From Chara braunii (lineage: Eukaryota > Streptophyta > Charophyceae > Charales > Characeae), in assembly GCA_003427395.1 (NCBI GenBank), contig BFEA01000346.1, positions 1,066,813 to 1,093,792 of the forward strand: a stretch of DNA of 26,980 nucleotides, read 5' to 3'. The notes under the pieces were generated by a model that saw only the letters and a program-made list of their open reading frames with translations, was not told where the DNA came from and did no database searches. Of this stretch, positions 17,366 through 25,788 are shown piece by piece. The translations under genes were made by a program, and so were the position numbers. Numbering within the stretch: the stretch's first letter is position 1; each line of letters starts with the position of its first letter.

Positions 17366-18560
17366 AGCTACCTAGGGTTGGGAATGATTGGAACCATCCA
17401 CCCAGTGCATTAGCAATGGGAAATAACAGATTGGAGACCGTCCCCCAAAGATATGGAACCGGGTGGTTTTGCCTTCGTTACGGGAGAAATTGATGTCCTG
17501 AATATCGTCTGAGCCCTGGATCATCGAATCCCCTTGCCTATCGGACACCTGTTGTCCACATCGGAACAGGTGAATGAACGAATGTTGCAGCATTGCAAGG
17601 CAAACCGAAAACAGTTTGCCCTCGCTAAGCAAGCAGCCATCAAAGTGAAAGCCCACGCCTGTGAAGACAAACCAGATGTCCCCAGCACCTCGAAACCGAT
17701 ACGGTTTGGACTCATCTGAAAAGACAATCATTTTCTGCACATTAAGGTCATTCCATGGAAATCCACGGAATGTGACATAGAAGTCTGGGGAAATCCATAC
17801 AATGCTATTATCGACTCAGGGACCGCGGTCCTTGCTATTTCTTTGAGGGTTGTGGAACGGGCAGGAAGAAGAAACGATCTAACCCTGTTAGCAGAGGGAT
17901 ATCACCTTGTCTCCGCCGACGAGGAAAACATCAAGGTGGTAGGAAGGATGCCAAATCTTGAATTTCGACTTGGGAAAGTTCACGCGCTGGGAGATGTCGT
18001 GGTACTAGACATATGATGTTCTTTTAGGATTACCAGCCCTTACCGCACTAAGAGCCAATCTCGATTTCGAGAGGCAGTTAGTCATTTGTGGAATACAGGC
18101 GGGAAACCATACAAAATCCCGATGCGCCTAACTCTCCGGAATGCGTTGTCTGCCACCCGGAAAACCCCCCTCGAGACTGGAGAACCACGCCTTATGATCA
18201 CCTAGAAGGAAACCAAACAGGGAGAAACATCATCGGAGCTACCAAGCAGCTCTTCTTACAGCGAGGACGAATCAGACCCAGTAATCCAGGATATGGTGCA
18301 CCAACTGATGCGCTACCCCGTTCGCTAGAAAACAACGAGAACATTTGTCCTTACGGAAAGAAATCTCCAATGGACGCGAGCTCTAATCTTAGGGGAATCA
18401 CCCGTGCAAGTGTCCCGAATGGCTGATTCTTTGGAACCCCCTCGCACCTTATACGAAGCCACCACCCCGCTTTTCTCGAGATATAGCGACAAGAAAGCAT
18501 TCTGCGACATTATGGGATTACCTCGTTCCCTACTCTTTATTGGGAAAGAGGTTTGATTGC
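17366..18560 (+). pseudogene. pro: Element B aspartic protease and linker, decayed
   Basis: After a short insertion near 17346 the frame changes. From about 17480 it reads GEIDVLNIV, LDHRIPLPIGHLLS (also in A), then CDIEVWGNPYNAIIDSGTAVLAISLRVVERAG. DSGT at 17813-17824 is the retropepsin-type active site and looks intact. The partner motif YDVLLGLPAL lies at about 18011-18040 but one base out of frame after a stop at 18014-18016. Stops at 17511 and 17717 also interrupt it. The rest to 18560 is frame-broken linker. The insertion at 18618 separates it from RT. Confidence 0.8.
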
Positions 18561-18606
18561 TGCGACAGGGCACCAAAGACGGTGCTTTGTAACCTCCTGG
18601 GCATGG

Positions 18607-18617
18607 CAACTCTTACG
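18607..18617 (+). repeat. Target-site duplication, left copy
   Basis: CAACTCTTACG, identical to 20296-20306. Removing the segment between the copies restores alignment with element A around 9318-9360 and the reading GNSYELGIKITK against DDSTPSELRIKISE. Confidence 0.85.
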
Positions 18618-18805
18618 TTGTGTGTCCGATTTTGAATTCAACGCAAGTTCCGCGTTGAAAAATTCAACGCGCGTTGAATTCGCGTTAAACTCTCGTTCAA
18701 ACGCGCGTTGGACGCAAATTAACGGGGTCCGCGATGATTTTTTTCTTCGGTTAAATATTATAAAAAAAAACAAAATAAAATAGGGTTATAGGTTTTTTTT
18801 AGTAC

Positions 18806-18991
18806 TACAACCCTATATTTTTATTTTTATTTTTTTATGTTTAAATATATATTTTTTTAAATCAAAAACATAAACACACAATAAAAAAAAACAAAAACTA
18901 AAATGAAATGAGTGATTTTTTTTGGGTTTCACACAAATTTTTTAAGGGCTAAAACAAAAACAAAAAAACAAATAAAAAATATAGGGTTGTA
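18806..18991. repeat. 17-bp inverted repeat in an AT-rich block
   Basis: TACAACCCTATATTTTT (18806-18822) and its exact complement at 18975-18991 enclose about 150 bp of very AT-rich DNA. GGGTTATAGGTTTTT next to the left arm is a near-repeat. It may be a small MITE nested in the larger insertion. Confidence 0.6.
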
Positions 18992-19015
18992 GACCTTTCA
19001 AAGATGTACAACAAC

Positions 19016-19036
19016 TTTTTTTTTTTTTTTTTTTTT
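19016..19036 (-). repeat. T21 tract, possible tail of the minus-strand SINE
   Basis: Reads as poly(A) on the minus strand, about 360 bp downstream of the tRNA-like head at 19391-19455, a plausible SINE length. Confidence 0.4.
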
Positions 19037-19390
19037 AGAACTTCGTGTATTTAAAAAAAAATCAGAACCATAAAAANNAAANAAANAAAAGGAAAAAAAG
19101 ACATACACACACACAAAATTGGGCCTGTAGCAGATTGCATGAGTCTGGCGTCCGAAGTTCCCGTACGGCATGGTTCGTCCGCCTCCGCTTCTATTAGGAC
19201 TGAGAGGTTGGCCCAACCTTGGTGCTTGTCATTGCTATGTGGTCCAAGTTGCCCTCAATACTGGTAGGGTGATGATCCTCAGTCCTAGTCACACTGACGT
19301 AGGATAGTAGGGACAGGAGGTGCCTCCCAACTGTGTTGGTTGAAGACCTTACTGATACAGACTGGGAGGATCCAGCTGACTATCTCAATT

Positions 19391-19455
19391 GGTTGCATCG
19401 AGAACCCACAACCTCCTGAATGCCACTTGCGTGCCTAATCAACTGAGCTAGGCCG
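19391..19455 (-). mobile_element. tRNA-derived SINE head
   Basis: On the minus strand, box A TAGCTCAGTTGATTAGG (19450 to 19434) is followed 26 bp later by box B GGGTTCTCGATGC within TGGGTTCTCGATGCAACC (19408 to 19391). These are internal Pol III promoter boxes. Box B differs from GGTTCGANNCC by two inserted bases (TC), and the acceptor stem cannot be closed, so this is a SINE or tRNA relic rather than a tRNA gene. It lies within the 1.68-kb insertion. Confidence 0.65.
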
Positions 19456-19889
19456 CTGGACGGAGCCCAAATTCTTGGATCGCAAGAGGGAAAAAAAGAA
19501 AAAAAAACCTGAAAAACGAATAGCAAGCTACTGAGGGTTGTGCCGCCCTACACGCGGCCATGAAAAATGAGATTTCAAGCTCTAAACTACTGGCAGTGTA
19601 TTTACCTATGCTCTACCAGATTCATGACAAAGGTACGTACACTTTTTTTTCTTTTTTTTTTCTTAGCAAGCCCTGCAAACGAGGCATGACAGTCCGTTCT
19701 AGATTTCGTTACTTGGTAACAAACAACAAAATGCTTGGATACTGTATTTTTCGAAAGATGCAGTAGAAAANAAAAAAAAAAAAAAAAACCCAAATTGCCC
19801 GCCCAAACCCATATCGCCCGCCCTCAGTTTTCAATGGGAAAAAACTATGTCCCTCAAAAGGGAAAAACTGGACACTTGCCAACAATCAT

Positions 19890-19890
<1 letters not shown>

Positions 19891-19945
<55 letters not shown>

Positions 19946-20042
19946 ACAAACACATACATACACAAACACACGTGCATACACACACATACACACATACACA
20001 CATACACACATACGCGCACACACAGCACACCTACACACACAT
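19891..20042. repeat. (CA)n and (CACATA)n microsatellite
   Basis: About 50 bp of pure CA followed by about 100 bp of mixed ACACAT/ACACAA repeats. Thr-His or Cys-Val open frames here are artefacts. Confidence 0.95.
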
Positions 20043-20099
20043 AACTGGGGCGTTGGGGGTTGGGGGGTGTGGGGGCGGATGAGAGATGCTTAAGGGGTT

Positions 20100-20101
<2 letters not shown>

Positions 20102-20131
<30 letters not shown>
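20102..20131. repeat. T30 homopolymer
   Basis: Run of 30 T near the right end of the insertion, directly before the hairpin at 20140-20201. Confidence 0.9.
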
Positions 20132-20132
<1 letters not shown>

Positions 20133-20295
20133 TTGCATAGGGCCACGTGTTCCGAACCCCGCGTATCAATTCCGTTTTTCCGAAAAACGCGGGAGTGGCC
20201 CATTTTCGCGTTTAACGCGAATTCAACGAGATTTTTTTGAATTTAACGGGATTCAACGAGAGTTTAATTCCCCCGTTCTCCGTTAACAAGATACA

Positions 20296-20306
20296 CAACT
20301 CTTACG
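20296..20306 (+). repeat. Target-site duplication, right copy
   Basis: CAACTCTTACG, matching 18607-18617. Confidence 0.85.
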
Positions 20307-21490
20307 AACTCGGAATCAAGATCACCAAGAGACTCATAAGCTTGTAGGACATCAATGGCGGCATAACACCAGAAGAACACATGGCAATCCGGGAAGAAGA
20401 CGCCTAGATGGTCGCCACGGTGTTCTCCTCGAGATCGGACAACTCATTTATCTCAGCTCCTCCACCGAGGAATAGTAGTAAAGTAAGTACGAAACAGGTG
20501 ACGGTTGACATACACGGACAGGTCTATGTAGTATGAATTACATGTGCCCCTGTATGTGCCCGACGAAACTCATGGACTAATCGCAAAAATCCTAACCAAA
20601 TATTAAGGCATGATTAGCGTCAAGGACACGGATATTGGAACATCGTTAGTTATTCAGCACAAAATCCAAACTGGAACGCACCCACCAATCCACGGCAAGT
20701 CATACTGATACTCCCTCGCCGAATGAAAGACAACCTTGAAACGAATCAGGGAATTCGAAGCTAACGGTTGGATTGAACCAGCTACTGGACCGTGACTATT
20801 CCCCGTAGTTCTAGTTCTGAAGAAGAACGGGTCGATTCGCTTATGCATCGATTATAGGAAGTTTAATAATATCACAATCAAGGATATGTACCCCCTCCCC
20901 AAGATTGATGATCTGTTGGATGTGATTGGGTGTGCTAGATATTTTAGTTGATTGGGTGTGCTAGATATTTTAGTAAGTTCAAATTGTTTTCTCTTAAGCA
21001 CTAAAAAAAACTTAGCTAAAATCACAGAAATAAAGAAAACAATCAATCCTTTCATTCCTAAAGGATTTTGAAGAACGACATCCTCCATGGGTTTCATCAT
21101 ATTATCCTGGTTAAGGAGGATAAACCGAAAACGACGTTCGTATTGTTCGAAGGTACTTGGCATTGGGTTCGTTGCCCTATGGGTATATGCAATGCGTCGG
21201 CTACCTTTCAGAGAGCGATGAACATCACCTTTCAGAACTCCGTCAACAAAACCTGACTGACCCAGGGAATGATCAACTTTTGCGTCATTGTGTATATGAA
21301 TGATATCTTGGTATGTTCTGAATCATTTCACGAACTCTCAGCACATCGAGTGGACACTCGGGGCATTGCGGGATCCTAGGTTCAAGATTGCGCTGGAGAA
21401 AAGTGAGTCTTTTTCTTTCGAAAATCTCGTTCCTAGGGTATGTGGTGACACGAGGAGGTTTGAGGCCCGATACGAGAAAAGTCGAAGTGG
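20307..21490 (+). pseudogene. pol: Element B reverse transcriptase, decayed
   Basis: Aligns with element A RT. N-terminal part: PEEHMAIREEDA, then IREFEANGWIEP, VLKKNGSIRLCIDYRKFNN and MYPLPKIDDLLDVIG, keeping the DYR motif lost in A. It is then interrupted by a 26-bp tandem duplication (20924-20975) and about 96 bp of unrelated AT-rich DNA (about 20981-21076) exactly before the first catalytic Asp region (NDILHGFHHI). The palm continues TTFVLFEGTWHWVRCPMGICNASATFQRAM. The catalytic box reads YMND (21293-21304), losing the first of the paired aspartates. Several stops and frameshifts. Not functional. Confidence 0.9.
20950..21076. other. Tandem duplication plus AT-rich filler in RT
   Basis: GATTGGGTGTGCTAGATATT is repeated (20924 and 20950), followed after AAGTTC (20975-20980) by about 96 bp with no counterpart in element A. 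CCTTT...AAAGG pairs inside it (about 21047-21064). It looks like a double-strand-break repair scar with filler, or a small insertion. Confidence 0.6.
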
Positions 21491-22193
21491 TTCAAGAAGC
21501 CCTTACGCCCACGTCGTTGACGCAAGTTTGAGCCTTCCTGGGGCTAGCCTTGTATTTCCGGCGCTTTATCAAAGGGTTTGCGACAATCACGTGACCTCTG
21601 ACGAACCTCCTACGGAAATACCAGCCGCTGAAGTGAAACGCGGAGTATGAACAAACCTTTGTCACTTTAAAGGAGGCCCTGGTCTCTGCACCTATTTTGA
21701 TTTGGCCCGATCCTGAGAAACAATTCATCCTCATCACAAACTGGCAGCCCGAAGCGATTTCCGCTATTTTGGCCCAGAAGGGGAAGGACGCCCGCGAACA
21801 CGTCATCGAATACGCCTCGCGAACTGTACTTGACGAAAGAACGAACAATTCGACCCCTCAAGGAGAATGTTAAGCGGTCGTTTGGGGAATTCAACATTTC
21901 CATCCGTATCTATACAGACAAAAGTTCCTCCTCGGCATGCATCACGAGCCCCAGCTGGCTCTCAAGAGACTCACTAACTATTCGGGGATGATTGGGCGAT
22001 GGGTTGTCTAGCTACAGGAATACGACTTTGATATCATCCATCGGAAAACGGAAAAGCACGTGAACGTAGACGGGTTGACACGATTGCATCGGCCAAGCAA
22101 GGTGGCCAAAGGCACTCTGTGGAAAGAGCCGGAGCCAGTCCAGGGACCCCCGTACAACAGAGTGGCCATTCTCCCCCGAACTTCCAAAAAGTG
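21491..22193 (+). pseudogene. pol: Element B RT connection and RNase H, decayed
   Basis: RNase H removes RNA from the RNA-DNA hybrid. RT thumb/connection: LRKYQPLKWNAEYEQTFVTLKEAL (broken by stops before about 21650). RNase H in one frame from about 21652: PILIWPDPEKQFILITNW, where the usual T-D catalytic Asp is Asn; then REHVIEYASRT, GEC with a stop at 21870-21872, AVVWGIQHFHPYLYRQKF, and LQEYDFDIIHRKTEKHVNVDGLTR, the typical end of the domain with its final Asp. A further TGA at 22191-22193 separates it from the PHD-integrase open frame in the same phase. Element A is deleted from about 21690 onward in this alignment. Confidence 0.9.
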
Positions 22194-22197
22194 ACAT

Positions 22198-22904
22198 GTG
22201 GACACGATGTCGATGGGTGGAGAAAGTAACTCTAAAGGCCCCCTATCTCCCCTCTCAACTTCTTCTCTTTTTTCCTTGCCTCATAAATTTTGTTATTTTT
22301 GCGAAGCGATATCGGGAGTCTATTCGGTTCCCATGCGTCCTAGTGGGGAGGAATATGTCGAGTGGGTAGACTGTGAACGGTGTGTCTCTCGGGCCCATGG
22401 CTCCTCTATTCAATACAGGAACGGAAATAAGGCCTGGTTATGTCCTTTGTGTCGAACCGATAAAATCCCCACGGAGGCTCGATTCCTCCAAGCCATGTCC
22501 GAAAGGTTGGAGAAAACACGCAAATTTCGACGGGCGGAAGTATGGACAAATGTCGTTTTGATAGCCAGGGTAGTCGGGAACTCCCTCCGAGAATTCACCA
22601 AGGAAGATCGGAGGCGAGCCAACGAGAGGGCACGGGATTACCGATGGAACGATGGACGGTTGGAAAAACGAAAGACTGACGGTAGTGGAATTTGGATGTC
22701 GGTGCCTCATCCGTTCATGAGGTACGACTGGGTAAAGTCAGCGCACGAGGAAACCGCCACCCACTTTGCTGTCAGGATCACGGAGGCAGCCATTGACAAA
22801 AATGAATGGTATTGGTCCAATATTTCGAACAATGTTAAATTCATAGTTAAAAATTGTCCAGTCTGCGCGGCAGATAAGGCGCCGATTCAGCCAAGGAGGG
22901 AGGG
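22198..22904 (+). CDS. pol: PHD-type zinc finger plus integrase HHCC domain, pol 3' part of element B
   Basis: Open in the same phase as RNase H and most likely part of one polyprotein rather than starting at this ATG. Residues 31-86 form a PHD-like finger: C32-x2-C35, C59-x2-C62, H67, then W80-x-C82-x2-C85, with YVEWVDCERC before the His and WLCPLC at the end. The Cys expected three residues after the His is Ser70, so one of eight ligands is missing. Residues 146-228 are the integrase N-terminal domain: DYRWNDGRL, VPHPFMR, then H183-x5-H189-x30-C220-x2-C223. Similarity ends at about residue 235 (22904): the catalytic DDE core is absent and the frame runs into unrelated DNA to 23070. PHD fingers bind histone H3 tails, so a targeting role is inferred. 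Confidence 0.7.
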
Positions 22905-23085
22905 GGTAAGCACAACGAAAGGTGTCGTAGAGGTTGAAAGAAAGGCACAATGTTATGTCCCCAATAGTTTTTTCATCTTCCTTGATGTGAGTAGCTATGG
23001 GAGCGAGAATGTGCCACCGGTCAAGCCACCTATTCGCAGCTGTGTTGAAATGCTCAGCGATAATAATTGAGATCTCCTCCAACTT
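22905..23085. other. Unrelated sequence after the integrase break
   Basis: The plus frame stays open to 23070 but shows no integrase motif. The minus strand over about 23079-22905 reads LEEISIIIAEHF, NTAANRWLDRWHILAPIATH and IKEDEKTIGDI, a plausible protein fragment that I do not recognise. Either could be real; the junction at about 22904 marks where element B was cut. Confidence 0.3.
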
Positions 23086-23630
23086 CTACGTCTTCAGGTC
23101 TTTGAAAAAGTTTCTCTTAGGTCCGGGGTTCATTGGGAGGGCAGACCCACAAGATGTTCCCCACCTCTAACTCCAGCATCGCCTAGACCCACCTACCCAG
23201 GCTACTCTCGATTGTCATGGTTTCAATCGTCCAATCGATCCGTTGCAACCGGATGCCGAGGAAAGCCAAATTGCCACCCACGCACTCCCCCATCATGGTG
23301 CGTGGGACCTGTAGGCCAGGAAAGGCTTGAACTTTTTATGGGCCAGATTGTGCTGTGGGATGTCCAATAGGTGCGTCTCACAACATTGGGCCACTCTCTC
23401 CGTCCAACAGGCCGGAGCTGGTCCCAAATGATCTGTCCACATGGAGTTCCTACATCAGGACTCTCCAACAGAATCCTCCCAGTACCGAGAGGCCCCTATC
23501 ATCCAAACTGCGGCCCTGCTCCCCAATGCAAGGTCCTAAGGTAACCAACTCACATAATCAATCTCACCACAATAACCCTGCCTGCATCCCAGCAACTTCT
23601 GTGCAAATATGCTCCTCCTAGCCCGATAAG
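23086..23630. other. No gene recognised
   Basis: Neither strand shows a recognisable domain. It may be the body of the minus-strand SINE-like unit whose head lies at 23636-23690, but no poly(A)-like end was identified. Confidence 0.4.
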
Positions 23631-23635
23631 ATTTA

Positions 23636-23690
23636 GGCACTCAACCTATTCTATACAGCCCCTAGCTCTAACCCACTGAGCTATAATGAC
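23636..23690 (-). mobile_element. tRNA-like (SINE head) sequence
   Basis: Minus-strand box A TAGCTCAGTGGGTTAGA (23683 to 23667) and a weak box B GGTTGAGTGCC (23646 to 23636). The spacing is shorter than in a tRNA, and no cloverleaf closes, so it is a relic. Confidence 0.5.
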
Positions 23691-23923
23691 ACCTGGTCTG
23701 TTTCTGCACTGTACTAAACTGGGTGCGTGAACAATCATCGGAACAACCAATGAACCAAGAAAATCATGCAAACCTCTCATAGCCTAAAGCCCAGCAACAA
23801 CCTTGGACAAATCCCTTGGGTGGTACAGGCAGTGTCTGTCCTAACCATGTGCCAGCCAAGGGGGGTGTCTGAATTGCCATGTGTCAGTTAATGCCCGCTG
23901 GTGGCCATGCACACAACTGCAGA

Positions 23924-23992
23924 GTTTTGAAGCCACAACGTCAAACAACAATGCAAATTCCCAACCGGTACTTGACCCACTGAGCTATGGCA
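23924..23992 (-). mobile_element. tRNA-like (SINE head) sequence, second copy
   Basis: Minus-strand box A TAGCTCAGTGGGTCAAG (23987 to 23971), nearly identical to that at 23683-23667, and a box-B-like GTGGCTTCAAAAC (23936 to 23924). Same orientation as the other two heads in this window. Confidence 0.5.
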
Positions 23993-24814
23993 TAATACAT
24001 TATCAAACAACAAAAACTGGACTAATTAGGAAACCATAGGGGAGAGTCATTCCAAGTTAGGCAACAGTGTCCATAACACTAACTTCACTTAGTCAAGTCT
24101 GCACGATTAGCAACAATGCATGGACAATAGCAGGAAGGAGATAGAGGCAGTAGGGAGAGGAAGGGGGGAGGGGGGCTAGAGCAAAAAGGAGATTGATAAA
24201 GCAGAGAAAATTTAAAAGGTTGGGAGTGTGATAACAGTAGCAATAACAGGATTACATCTGAGCAACAGGATGCGATAGTAGGAAAGAGGATTGGGCAATG
24301 ATAGGAGGGTATCGGTAGTTGGACTGTTACGAGAAGGAGATAATCAGGCCTGGTCAGTAATGGTAAGCAACGTACGGACTAGTTTGGAGATGAAGGTAAG
24401 GAAGAGAATGAAATGAGGATGGCTAGGATGTGGCACGATAAGGCGGGGAAACATGGTTGCACGAGGATGGGAGAATATCGAGATCAAGGGAAGTTGGGAT
24501 TTTGGGGTCGGCAAGCTCCCCACGGCCCCCCAGCCCTAGCAAGGGTGCTCTTAGGGGGGCTCATGGCGATGACAGGGTACCATGGGGATGTTTCCCGGTC
24601 GCCATGCGTGCCCCTAATAAGCAGCCGAATGGGCGGCTGGGTGGTCGGGGGTGTAGCCTCCCTGCAGGCAGATAACTAGGGTCGGGCAGGCAAGACCTTC
24701 AGCTCGTTCTCTGTCTGTTCTCTCTCTCATGTTTCCATTTGACTGTCCAACAGTTTGCTTGGCGGTGAAGAGCAACCTGACTGGCGCCACCCATAGGGCC
24801 ATGGTAGATGGGGT
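23993..24814. other. No gene recognised; partly purine-rich
   Basis: Positions 24130-24440 are enriched in G and A on the plus strand (for example GGAAGGGGGGAGGGGGG). Open frames at 24413-24679 have no recognisable domain. Confidence 0.4.
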
Positions 24815-24831
24815 ATGTGTGTGTGTGTGTG
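24815..24831. repeat. (GT)8 microsatellite
   Basis: Short pure TG/GT run. Confidence 0.85.
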
Positions 24832-25126
24832 GCAAAATGCAATGGACATGGAAGAAAACTGAGTGTTGCACAACCACAAAGCAGTGTCAAACAAAAGAAC
24901 CATCTCAAACACCTGCCAATATCTCAATCTTCAGATTCTTCACGATGACTGGCCCTGGAGTGTGCCCTCATCTCGACATTTCTTTACAGAAGAGATGGAA
25001 AATCAGTCCGTCGAAAAAGTAAAACCGTTGGTTTTATTTTTCAAGGGGCTGAGGACGCCACTTTCTTCCCCTTGTTTTTTCATGTTACCTCCCCTTTTGA
25101 TCATCATTCTTAACTTTACCAACATC

Positions 25127-25268
25127 GATTGGTTTAGGTATTCATTTTTTGGCATATTCTATTTTCATACTACCAAGAAACGAAGGTATGTTTTTGTCAA
25201 AATTTGCCACTCCAAGATTGGTTTAGATACTCATTTTTGGGCAAATTCTAGTTTCATTTCTATACTCC
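25127..25268 (+). repeat. Two imperfect about 48-bp direct repeats
   Basis: ATTGGTTTAGGTATTCATTT at 25127 and ATTGGTTTAGATACTCATTT at 25218 begin two units of about 48 bp with the same order of words (TTGGGCAAATTCT / TTGGCATATTCT, then TTTCAT). Unit spacing is 91 bp. Nothing coding is evident between 24832 and 25126. Confidence 0.65.
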
Positions 25269-25269
25269 T

Positions 25270-25705
25270 AACGCAAGCAAAGAGCCCAGCGTCACGTGTC
25301 CCGCCGGGCCCAGCGAAAATCGGTGTGGAGGGGCGCGGGACTTGGGCGAGGAAAGCGAACGCGGCGTTTCGTGGAGGCCCGGGGCAAGGGATTAAGGCCG
25401 CGGCGTTTCGTGGCGGTACCACAGGCGTGACAGAGGGGGCGGGGACGCCAACGAAATGGTGCGAGGCGGGCGGGGCAGGCCAAAATGGCACGACGCAGGG
25501 GCGGGCCGAAATGGCACGTCACAGGGGGGAACGCGCCGACGGGTCACGCGAGGGCCGGGACGGTGCGACGCGACGCAGGCGGTGCGAAACGACAGGATGC
25601 AGGGGAGGAGGCGGGGCGAGGGGGGAACGGACAGCAAGAGGCGTGAGAGGGTCGGGCCGGTGCAGGAAAGGCGTGGGGTAGCAGCGGTGCGAAACGAGAG
25701 CGGGA

Positions 25706-25709
<4 letters not shown>
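25270..25709. repeat. GC-rich degenerate tandem repeats
   Basis: Short near-repeats in succession: GCGGCGTTTCGTGGAGGC and GCGGCGTTTCGTGGCGG; GGCCAAAATGGCACGACGCA and GGCCGAAATGGCACGTCACA; GGTGCGACGCGACGCAGG and GGTGCGAAACGACAGGATGC. Unit length is variable (about 20-40 bp). The Gly/Arg/Ala-rich open frames are composition artefacts. Confidence 0.6.

Positions 25710-25787
<78 letters not shown>
25710..25787. repeat. (GA)39 microsatellite
   Basis: Pure 78-bp GA tract. Confidence 0.97.

Positions 25788-25788
<1 letters not shown>

Larger units (their letters stand above)
18618..20295. mobile_element. 1.68-kb non-autonomous insertion inside element B
   Basis: Bounded by an 11-bp duplication. 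It begins TTGTGTGTCC and ends GATACA; TGTGTGTC against the complement of GATACACA (TGTGTATC, which runs 2 bp into the right-hand duplication) is at best a very short terminal inverted repeat. Subterminally there is an 18-bp perfect inverted repeat, GTTGAATTCGCGTTAAAC at 18673-18690 and its complement at 20210-20227, amid many copies of GCGTTGAA/TTCAACG words, plus TTAAACTCTCG on both sides (inverted). No transposase or RT is encoded. The interior is AT-rich and carries a tRNA-like head, T and CA tracts and a few Ns. An 11-bp duplication would fit a Mutator-like or retroposed element; class unresolved. Confidence 0.75.

Noticed and set aside
19391-19455. Functional tRNA gene on the minus strand
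   Set aside because: Box B is altered and no acceptor stem or anticodon stem can be closed; a SINE or tRNA relic is more likely.
19735-20169. Thr-His and Cys-Val rich open frames on the two strands
   Set aside because: Translations of the CA microsatellite and homopolymer runs.
22198-23070. C-terminal chromodomain or complete integrase
   Set aside because: No DDE core motifs or chromodomain residues follow the HHCC domain; the sequence after 22904 is unrelated.
24863-25681. 272-codon plus-strand open frame
   Set aside because: Crosses a sharp composition change from AT-rich to GC-rich repeat DNA; the second half is Gly/Arg/Ala-rich translation of tandem repeats and the first half has no recognisable domain.
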